Source: an uncultured Bacteroides sp.
Lineage (GTDB): Bacteria > Bacteroidota > Bacteroidia > Bacteroidales > Bacteroidaceae
DNA: 64,000 bases
Direction: 5' to 3'
NCBI RefSeq assembly: GCF_910585845.1
Contig: NZ_CAJUHF010000008.1
Location: forward strand, 35,942 to 99,941
The position numbers were made by a program, and so were the translations under genes. This document shows, in pieces, positions 35,433 to 43,000 of the stretch (its first letter is position 1; the number at the start of each line of letters is the position of its first letter). The notes beneath the pieces were generated by a model. The model had not been told where the DNA came from. It saw only the letters and a list, made by a program, of their open reading frames with translations, and ran no database searches.

Positions 35433-35466
35433 CTCCTGTTTTTTACGTGGTGTTCTAGAATACACG
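35433..35466 (-). ncRNA. Candidate preQ1-I riboswitch upstream of the yhhQ-queC-queF operon
   Basis: Read on the minus strand, stem CGTG (35466-35463) pairs with CACG (35449-35446). The loop holds TTCTAG followed by AACAC, close to the TTCTAGCTACAC loop of the B. subtilis queC preQ1-I aptamer, and the tail TAAAAAACAGGAG matches the AAAAAACTAAGG tail. The loop base before the 3' stem is C, the position that pairs with preQ1. The tail carries the GGAG ribosome binding site just before the yhhQ start, so ligand binding could hide it. The pseudoknot pairing is less clear than in B. subtilis. A CCGC/GCGG hairpin lies just upstream. Confidence 0.7.
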
Positions 35467-35504
35467 ACCGCTATTCGCGGCATCATACATGGGTAATTCA
35501 GCGG

Positions 35505-35536
35505 CAAAGTTACAATAAGTTTTTTTCTTGTGCAAA
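35505..35536 (-). promoter_or_regulatory. Promoter of the queuosine-precursor operon
   Basis: On the minus strand TTTG (35536-35533), a 20-base spacer and TAACTTTG (35512-35505) match the Bacteroides consensus. The transcript would start near 35498, giving a leader of about 68 bases that is filled by the riboswitch candidate. Confidence 0.82.
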
Positions 35537-35593
35537 CTTTATCCACCCGTCCTTCAAGATTTCTCCCAATAGTATCCACCACAAATTACGCAA

Positions 35594-35649
35594 ATTACCA
35601 CAGATTTCCTTATTGATTATCAATATTCTAAAGGAAAATCTGTGGTAAT
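35594..35649. repeat. Inverted repeat with ACCACAGATTT arms
   Basis: ATTACCACAGATTTCCTT (35594-35611) and AAGGAAAATCTGTGGTAAT (35631-35649) form a long stem with one extra A. It lies between the yhhQ operon promoter and the end of the FadL-family gene and could terminate that gene's transcript. The same ACCACAGATT arm recurs at 56578. Confidence 0.65.
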
Positions 35650-35691
35650 CTGTATCGTTCCGTAGTGGATTATGACATACTCGCCATCCTA

Positions 35692-37044
35692 TCAGAAGCG
35701 GTAGTCGAGGCTAAGTCCGAACACCTTATTGGTACGGCTATATACGTTTGTCCCGCCCAGTCCGGTAGCATTGTAATTGTCTGTGGTCATTGTATAGTCA
35801 TCGTAGTTTGTCCACATGTAGCCTACGTTCAGATTGGCTCTCTCGCTCAACTTCAACTTCGCACCCAAGCCCAAAGTATAAGAATCGCAAGAGAAACTGG
35901 TATCCCGCTGATAGTTGTCGGACAGTCCGTAGTCTGTGATCTGCGCACCACAGCTCACCGTCAGTCGTTTGGTCACGTCCCACTCAATACCTGCCAAATA
36001 CTCGTTTGTGCCTTTGGTCAGGAACTTCTGTTTACCTTCGGCCATTCCCGCATTTTTATCGTCATAGAAATGATATTCTACAGATGCTCTCAGTACCGGA
36101 AGAAATTCGTATGCGACAGCTACGGAGAGCAAGGAAGGAATATCGTTCGGAGTATTCACACCATCCTTATAAGCACCAACTAAACTTTCTGCTTTATCAG
36201 GATACTCCAATCGATTGGTTTTATTTTCAATATTCATATTAGTCCGGAATTCATATTTAGCACCAAAATTCAGTTTTTTCCACTTCATATCCACACCTAT
36301 CACAGGAGTAAGCCCCCAACCTGTTTGGTCACAATCCAAAGCCAAAGGCAGCAAATTCACATCGCCCATCTTCGCATCCAAAAAGCCTTTATAACCTCCT
36401 ACAAAATAATTCATACGACCACCAGCAAAGGCAGAGAGCCACTTATTTATCTTATAAGTCAATCCCAATTGTACAGAATAAATATACTGTTTTCCATCCA
36501 TAGCGCTGTTTATTTTATACTTATCAGGAGTAATCACCATTCCTTTTTCTATACCTTCTTGAAAAATACTTACCATGGCAGTCGATTCAAAAAAAGGAAG
36601 CCCATCATCAAATGAAGCCTTTCCACCTCCACCGGTAATGGCAAAGAAACCAGAAATAGTCCAATCGCCCTTTCTATAAGCAGCAAACACACTTGGAATA
36701 ATTGGTGCAGCAGCTTTTCCCTCATAATACTTATTGAATGGTTCTGTTGTTGGTGTCGGCTGTTTTCCGTCATTCATAGCAAATCCATTATAAATTGAAA
36801 AGTTTGCATCGATATCCCTCGTTTGAAACGCGCTCTGAATGCTGAGAGCCATATGAAAACCGTCATTCGGCAAGAACGCTAACCCGGCAGGGTTGGACAA
36901 TGCCCCATCTATTTCGGTTGTTGCGCCACGAGATAACATACGAAGAAAAGCGGCATGCTGATTGGTATTGGTCAGCAATCCTCCTGCAAAAGTTGGAATT
37001 GAAACAATTAGCAGCAAAAAGCTAATCAAGAAATTTTTTCTCAT
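35692..37044 (-). CDS. OmpP1/FadL-family outer membrane transporter
   Basis: This 450-residue protein has a signal peptide (MRKNFLISFLLLIVSIPTFAGG) and the FadL-type N-terminal hatch with an NPAG motif (EIDGALSNPAGLAFLPNDG). Barrel strands alternate polar and hydrophobic residues and the protein ends in LDYRF, an aromatic C-terminus typical of the outer membrane. Relatives take up long-chain fatty acids or other hydrophobic compounds; the substrate here is unknown. It has its own -7 element and no co-directional partner within 260 bases downstream. Confidence 0.9.
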   Translation of the reverse strand: MRKNFLISFLLLIVSIPTFAGGLLTNTNQHAAFLRMLSRGATTEIDGALSNPAGLAFLPNDGFHMALSIQSAFQTRDIDANFSIYNGFAMNDGKQPTPTTEPFNKYYEGKAAAPIIPSVFAAYRKGDWTISGFFAITGGGGKASFDDGLPFFESTAMVSIFQEGIEKGMVITPDKYKINSAMDGKQYIYSVQLGLTYKINKWLSAFAGGRMNYFVGGYKGFLDAKMGDVNLLPLALDCDQTGWGLTPVIGVDMKWKKLNFGAKYEFRTNMNIENKTNRLEYPDKAESLVGAYKDGVNTPNDIPSLLSVAVAYEFLPVLRASVEYHFYDDKNAGMAEGKQKFLTKGTNEYLAGIEWDVTKRLTVSCGAQITDYGLSDNYQRDTSFSCDSYTLGLGAKLKLSERANLNVGYMWTNYDDYTMTTDNYNATGLGGTNVYSRTNKVFGLSLDYRF

Positions 37045-37073
37045 CTAAGTCTTTATTTAATTATTTACGGGCA

Positions 37074-37081
37074 CAAAGGTA
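37074..37081 (-). promoter_or_regulatory. Candidate -7 element of the FadL-family gene
   Basis: On the minus strand TACCTTTG matches TAnnTTTG, 30 bases before the start codon. No -33 TTTG lies at the right distance. Confidence 0.55.
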
Positions 37082-37475
37082 CAACAATATTGCACTTTAA
37101 AAACTATTTTATGCAAAAAAGATTCGTGGCATCCCGATTTTAATTGGAAAAGAAACTGTTTCTAATGAAACTTATATAAAGAAAAAGGCTATATACCCGC
37201 CAATCTCCCTCAAAATATCCCCGCTTTTTTACCGACACAGACAACCCCACTACGCTTTTAGATAAAAATAACAGCCAAAAGTCAAGGTTTGTGTCTCGTT
37301 TTTCGTAATATTGCACTATAATTCAGTCCATGTATGAATCCGATTCCGTTTCACCTGACAGCTTTGCGACCAAAGCAGACGGAATGGCAATCATCAACGA
37401 TTATTAGATGGAGTATTATTAAAGATATAAAGATATCAAAGATATAAGAATATAACTATATAAAACATATCTATC
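37082..37475. other. Non-coding region between divergent genes
   Basis: I see no gene here. It separates the FadL-family gene from the DUF4468 gene. Two near-copies of AATATTGCACT (37086-37096 and 37307-37317) are present. A short AT-rich run of AAGATAT units (about 37420-37455) lies just before the DUF4468 start. No promoter with both elements was found for that gene. Confidence 0.4.
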
Positions 37476-38597
37476 ATGAAAAATTTGACAACATTTCTTT
37501 TAGCACTGTTGACCGTCTGCCTGCCGGCTACCCTGCTTGCCACTCCGGATCAAGAGCAAGACGATGACAGTAGGTATCTGGCGGGTGCAGTACCCGAAGT
37601 AGACGGAAAAGTCGTATTCATCAAAGAATTCAGCATCCCTGGCATGACGCAGGACGAAGTCTTCCGACGCATGAAAGAATGGATGGATGCCCGTCTGAAA
37701 AAGAATGAGAACAATAGCCGTGTGGTCTACGACAATCCCGAAAAAGGACAGATCATTGGCTCCGGCGAAGAGTGGATCGTGTTCAGTTCGAGCGCGCTTT
37801 CACTGGACCGAACCAAAATTCTCTACCAGCTTTCCGTGGTTTGCGAACCGGAAAAGTGCATCATGGAAGTAGAAAAAATTCACTACAACTATCGCGAAGG
37901 AAAAGAAAGATACAAGGCAGAGGAATGGATCATAGACAAGTATGCACTGAACAAGACACAAACCAAACTGGTGCGCGGTCTTGCCAAATGGCGTAGAAAG
38001 ACGGTCGACTTCGTGGACGACCTCGCCTTGGGCGCAGTAGGAGCACTCAGTGAATCGACCGTCAAACAGCCAGCTGAGACAGTCCAACCCAAAGAAGAGA
38101 GTAAACCTATCAACAACGGCCCGATAGTCATCACCCCAAAGAATATGGTAGAAACAAAGAATATGGTGGAGACAAAGACACCTGCACAGGCATCGACCGT
38201 GATTCCGGCTACTCCACTCACTCCTGCCACTACGAACGCAGCAGCAAACTACAGGGAAATAGCCCCCGAACAAGTGCCTGCCAATGCCATACAAATGGGC
38301 GCAGGCAGACTGGTGCTGGTGATCGGTTCAGATGCATTCAACATGACTATGATGACGGCCAATGCCGGCGGTTCGTTGGGCAAATCATCAGGTAAGCCCG
38401 TCATCTTCAGCTTCCTCTCTCCCGATCAGCCGTTCGAGATGATGGAGAAGGCTGAAACATACACCGTACGTTTCTATCCTGCCAACCAGACCGAGCCTTC
38501 GGTTATTCTGGAGTGCAAGAAGATGCCTTCGCAAGCCCCAATGGAAGGTCAGCCTCGCATGTACGTAGGCGAAATTCTGAAAGCATTCATTAAATAA
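37476..38597 (+). CDS. DUF4468 domain-containing exported protein
   Basis: This 373-residue protein has a signal peptide (MKNLTTFLLALLTVCLPATLLA) and, at about residues 38-170, a DUF4468 domain of TBP-like fold (VVFIKEFSIPGMTQDEVF, SRVVYDNPEKGQIIGSGEEW, CEPEKCIMEVEKIHYNY). A Pro/Thr-rich linker follows with a small internal repeat (KNMVETKNMVETK) and then a C-terminal beta-rich domain of unknown kind. Its biochemical role is not known. Its transcript ends at a hairpin that overlaps the end of the next, opposing gene. Confidence 0.8.
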   Translation: MKNLTTFLLALLTVCLPATLLATPDQEQDDDSRYLAGAVPEVDGKVVFIKEFSIPGMTQDEVFRRMKEWMDARLKKNENNSRVVYDNPEKGQIIGSGEEWIVFSSSALSLDRTKILYQLSVVCEPEKCIMEVEKIHYNYREGKERYKAEEWIIDKYALNKTQTKLVRGLAKWRRKTVDFVDDLALGAVGALSESTVKQPAETVQPKEESKPINNGPIVITPKNMVETKNMVETKTPAQASTVIPATPLTPATTNAAANYREIAPEQVPANAIQMGAGRLVLVIGSDAFNMTMMTANAGGSLGKSSGKPVIFSFLSPDQPFEMMEKAETYTVRFYPANQTEPSVILECKKMPSQAPMEGQPRMYVGEILKAFIK

Positions 38598-38654
38598 GCC
38601 TGAAAGCACTCATTAAATAAGATAGAAATAAAAACAGAAAAGCCCTTATTAACA

Positions 38655-38689
38655 AGCGAACCGCCACATCTCACTTGTGGCGGTTCGCT
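38655..38689 (+). terminator. Strong terminator overlapping the end of an opposing gene
   Basis: AGCGAACCGCCAC (38655-38667) pairs perfectly with GTGGCGGTTCGCT (38677-38689), followed by CTTTTTCTACG. It ends the DUF4468 transcript. On the other strand its right arm encodes the last residues and stop of the small basic protein (stop at 38671-38673). Confidence 0.9.
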
Positions 38690-38853
38690 CTTTTTCTACG
38701 TATATCTGCCTTCATTTTGGCAGCACCCGAACCGTGTGTTCCGGTTATATACGACTTCTTCTTCGCTTTAGTCTTCACTTTTCCGTTCTCCTTGGGTGCG
38801 TCTTTTTTTCCTTTAAAGACGATGCCACCCATCATTGCATCTTCTATACTCAT
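38671..38853 (-). CDS. Small basic protein, conserved type, function unknown
   Basis: This 60-residue protein is rich in Lys, Arg and Gly (MSIEDAMMGGIVFKGKKDAP, then a KTKAKKK run, THGSGAAKMKADIRRKRANRHK). It has no membrane segment. The charge suggests binding to nucleic acid or the ribosome, which is only inference. It has its own -7 element and its last codons lie in the stem of the opposing gene's terminator. Confidence 0.6.
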   Translation of the reverse strand: MSIEDAMMGGIVFKGKKDAPKENGKVKTKAKKKSYITGTHGSGAAKMKADIRRKRANRHK

Positions 38854-38963
38854 ATTTCAGGCATCTTTTTAGAATTAGTGTCTGTCCATTCCTCCCTTCC
38901 AATATCTCAAATCTGATCCTTTCGAACCGGTCCGGTGCCGGAGGAAAGCCCGTATAACCGGCA

Positions 38964-38971
38964 CAAAGATA
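38964..38971 (-). promoter_or_regulatory. Candidate -7 element of the small basic protein gene
   Basis: On the minus strand TATCTTTG matches TAnnTTTG exactly. It lies 33 bases from an oppositely facing identical element at 39005-39012, so the two genes share one divergent promoter region. Confidence 0.6.
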
Positions 38972-39004
38972 GTTTTTTTTCTGCTCATAGAAGACATTTT
39001 TCCT

Positions 39005-39012
39005 ATCTTTGC
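39005..39012 (+). promoter_or_regulatory. Candidate -7 element of the methyltransferase gene
   Basis: TATCTTTG matches TAnnTTTG and lies 25 bases before the start codon at 39038. The -33 element is not clear. Confidence 0.6.
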
Positions 39013-39037
39013 AGCAATTTCAAAAAGAGTGAACAGT

Positions 39038-39769
39038 ATGAATACAGCCCTGATTCCCGCCGACAAGGACCCTATGGGAAGTGCCATAGCCGATTACTTC
39101 AACCGACAGAAGGCCGACCGATTACGTGTCTTCTCTTCGCTATTTGATGAAGATGAGATACCTGTGAAAGAGTTGTTCCGCACAGAAAAACAGATGCCCG
39201 CACTGGAACGCAACGCCTTGCAACTGGCCACAGGAAAGATTCTGGATGTAGGTGCCGGAAGCGGTTGCCACAGCCTCGCCTTGCAAGAGACAGGGAAAGA
39301 GGTGCATGCCATCGACATCTCGCCGCTTTCAGTGGATGTAATGCGGAAACGTGGCGTGCGGCACGCCATCCTTGCCAACTTGTTCGACGAGCATTTCCAA
39401 GGAAATTACGACACCATACTGATGCTGATGAACGGTTCGGGTATCATCGGAAAACTGGAGAACCTGCCCGCTTTCTTCAGGCGGATGAAGCAATTGCTCC
39501 ATCCCGATGGGTGCATTCTTATGGACTCCAGCGACCTGCGCTACCTGTTCGAAGAAGAGGACGGCAGTTTTTCCATCAATCTGGCAGACAACTATTACGG
39601 AGAAGTAGACTTCCGTATGCAGTATAAAAACATCTGCGGAGAGGAGTTCGACTGGCTTTACATCGACTACCAGACCCTCAACCTCTACGCTGCCGAGAGC
39701 GGTTTTCGGGCAGAACTAATCAAAGAAGGAAAGCACTACGACTATTTGGCCAAGCTGACCCTGAAGTAA
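39038..39769 (+). CDS. SAM-dependent methyltransferase
   Basis: This 243-residue class I methyltransferase has the AdoMet-binding motif ILDVGAGSGCHSLAL, the acidic loop VHAIDISPLSVDVMRKRG and a motif IV-like TILMLMNGSGIIGKL. The start at 39038 (MNTALIPADKD) is preferred to GTG at 39029 because it fits the promoter spacing. The substrate cannot be told from sequence. It stands alone between the small basic protein gene and the Hhe-like gene. Confidence 0.85.
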   Translation: MNTALIPADKDPMGSAIADYFNRQKADRLRVFSSLFDEDEIPVKELFRTEKQMPALERNALQLATGKILDVGAGSGCHSLALQETGKEVHAIDISPLSVDVMRKRGVRHAILANLFDEHFQGNYDTILMLMNGSGIIGKLENLPAFFRRMKQLLHPDGCILMDSSDLRYLFEEEDGSFSINLADNYYGEVDFRMQYKNICGEEFDWLYIDYQTLNLYAAESGFRAELIKEGKHYDYLAKLTLK

Positions 39770-39936
39770 GACCTGCTTAGACATAAGATTTCTATCAGCA
39801 AAAAAAGAGGACATGAAGCTACGAACAACACAAAAATAAGAACGATAAACAAGAAAAACAACCTACCTTGAACTAAATATATCATAAACATACCATTAAA
39901 ATTAGAATAAAAGATGATTTATTCCCAATATATCCG

Positions 39937-39944
39937 TATCTTTG
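39937..39944 (+). promoter_or_regulatory. Candidate -7 element of the Hhe-like defence gene
   Basis: TATCTTTG matches TAnnTTTG 57 bases before the start codon. No -33 TTTG is seen at the usual distance. The remaining AT-rich 39770-39936 stretch holds nothing recognised. Confidence 0.55.
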
Positions 39945-40001
39945 GAACCGGGAATGAAAATATAGGATTACCCCTTTTATCAGTCAAATTCTATAACAAT
40001 A

Positions 40002-43000
40002 ATGGGAAATAACAATGCCATCGCCGGCACCTTCAACGGAAATGTCCGTCTGGACTACCTTCCATGCATCAACTATGCAATGATTCACAACCATGTGTTG
40101 TCATGCAGCTTCTGCGAACTTTCAAATAGTGACACTGCCGACTGGGAACATGTTAAAGTCGCCATAGACGGCGAGTTGATCAAGCATTCGGAAAGTAATC
40201 TGGACCTGATTCCTCAGGGCAAGCATGTCCAGATCAGCAACCTGGAAATATCACCCGAAAATACTAAACTGATTGAGCTGACCGAAGGCATCGATACACA
40301 TTTCACCCTGACTGTCACCATCTCCGATGAAAGGGTCTACCAACAGGAATTTCCCATTAAACTGATGGCTTACGACCAATGGGCGGGCATCAGCATCATG
40401 CCTGCACTGCTGGCTGCTTTTGTCACTCCCAATCATCCCCTACTTTCAAGAATCAGCATAAAAGCATCCCAATTTCTGGAGAAGTGGACCGGCAATTCAT
40501 CCTTAGACGAATATCAGACCCAAGACCCTAACCGCGTACGTGCCCAAGTAGCAGCCGTCTATGAAGCACTCCGCTCCGAATCGCTGGTATATTCCACCAT
40601 TCCCGCCAGTTTTGAAGTGATCGGGCAGCGCATCCGTCTAGTCGACAATGTACTCACCAGTAAACTGGGCACCTGCATCGACCTGACTTTACTCTATGCC
40701 TCCTGCCTGGAAGCCATAGGTATACGTCCACTGCTGGTTCTGTTAAAAGGACACATTCTGATAGGGGCATGGCTCACGGAAGATCTCTACCATCAGACCG
40801 TGGGAGATGATGCCTCTTTTCTGCTGAAAGGAAGCACAAACGGCATCAACGACATTGTATTGGTAGAAACCACTACCCTTACCTCTTCGGAGAATGTCAC
40901 TTTCGAAGAAGCCGTGGATACAGCACAAAAAGAGTTGAAAAGAGAGAGAAATTTCGACCTGTTCATCGATGTACACCGATGCCGGCTTGAAGGAATACGC
41001 CCATTGCCCCAACGCATAAAGTGCAACGGCGAATGGCAAATAGAAAACACCGGTATTGAACACAAAAATGCCACCACCGAAGTCAACCAGCTGGACCGAT
41101 ATGAGATAAAGCTGGACAACTGCAAAGAGAAAATTACCAAGCAGATGATTTGGGAAAGAAAACTACTGGACTTCTCCCTACGCAACAACCTGATCAATAT
41201 CAGACTCGGCAAAAGGGTCATCCCTTTCATCTCCCACAAGATAGATAATCTGGAAGATCACCTACAGGCCGGAGAGAATTATCAGATACTCCCCAATCCC
41301 ATCAAAGTAAAAATAGAGCCTAATGCAAACGAGATGTACGACTCGTCACGATGGAAAGAAGACCTGAAAGAGTTAGTAATCAGCGAACTCGAAAATAAAA
41401 GGCTCCGTTCTTACCTGACGGAAAGCGAATTGCAAAACTCTCTGAAATTCATCTATCGTGCCTCGCGAACTGCCATCGAAGAGAATGGAGCCAATTCTTT
41501 GTTCCTGGTCTTAGGCATCCTGAAATGGTACGAATCTACCAAAAGCGTAAAACCCCGTTTTGCCCCCATACTGCTACTGCCGGTAGACATCATACGGCGC
41601 GGCGGTACTAATAGGTACACCATCCGTACAAGAGACGAAGAAATCATACTGAACATCACACTGGTTGAATTGCTGAAACAGCAGTTCAATATCAACCTCT
41701 CCGGACTGATGCCGTTGCCAAAAGACAACAACGGTGCAGACGTAAAGAAAATTTTTGCAGCCATCCGTGTTTGCATCCGCGACATGAAGGGTTGGGACGT
41801 AGTGGAAGAGTCAATGCTGGGACTGTTCTCGTTCAACAAGTTCGTCATGTGGAACGACATCCACAGCAATGCGGAAAAGTTGAAAGAGAATGCCATCATA
41901 GCCAGCCTGATGGAAAACCGCATCCAATGGCAGGACAACGTGCCGGAAGTGGATGCCCGAGAGATAGACAAGACTTGTGCGCCCGACGACTTTTCCATTC
42001 CCATCGATGTAGACTCTTCGCAGCTGGAAGCCGTAATCGAATCTGGTGAAGGGAAGAGTTTTATATTACATGGGCCTCCAGGAACCGGAAAATCGCAGAC
42101 CATCACCAACATGATAGCCAATGCATTGTACAAGGGAAAAAGGGTGCTGTTCGTTGCTGAAAAGATGGCGGCGCTTTCCGTTGTGCAAGACCGTCTGACC
42201 AAGATCGGTTTGGATCCGTTCTGTTTGGAACTGCACTCCAACAAAGTCACCAAATCCCACTTCCTCGCCCAGCTCCAGAAAGCCATAAAGGCAATTCATA
42301 TCCAGTCGCCGGCAGAGTTTAAGAAAACCTCCGCCCAGTTGTTCGAACGCAGAAAACAACTGATCGGCTACATGGAAGCCCTGCATCAGCCCCATGCCTC
42401 CGGCCTGTCTCTGTACGACTGCATAACCAACTATCTCTCGATACAAGGAGATGAACTTTCCTTCGACTTGTCTCTATTGGACAACATCACAAAAGATAAA
42501 ATCAAGCTCCTTTGCGAGAAGATACAAGAACTGGATACGGTCTTCCAGATCACAGGACATCCGCAAGAGCATCCGCTAAAGGGATTGGAACCGTACAATG
42601 CCTCCCTCGAGAACTGTCAAAGAATAAAGGATGGTATTGAACATATCAATCAGTTGTTCGCCCAAGTTATGTCCTACAAGAAACATCTCACCGACAGCCT
42701 CGCAATTTCCATTCCGGACACCTGGGAGGGGATCAGCTGGATAAACAGGATCTGCGACCTGCTCGCCTCGCTGCCCTATCTGAACAAGACACTGCTGGAG
42801 ACAGGCGGAAACGACACCCTCATCGAAGAGTGGAAAGAGATTGTCCGGTCCGGACGCGAACGGGATCGGATACGAACGGAATTGGGTAAAGAGTATGCAC
42901 CCCAATTGTTCGAAGAGAATGCATTCGCTCTTCAGCAAGAATGGAATGCTATCGGAATGAAGTGGTTTCTGCCCAAATTCTTCGCCAAAAGGGCTTATCT

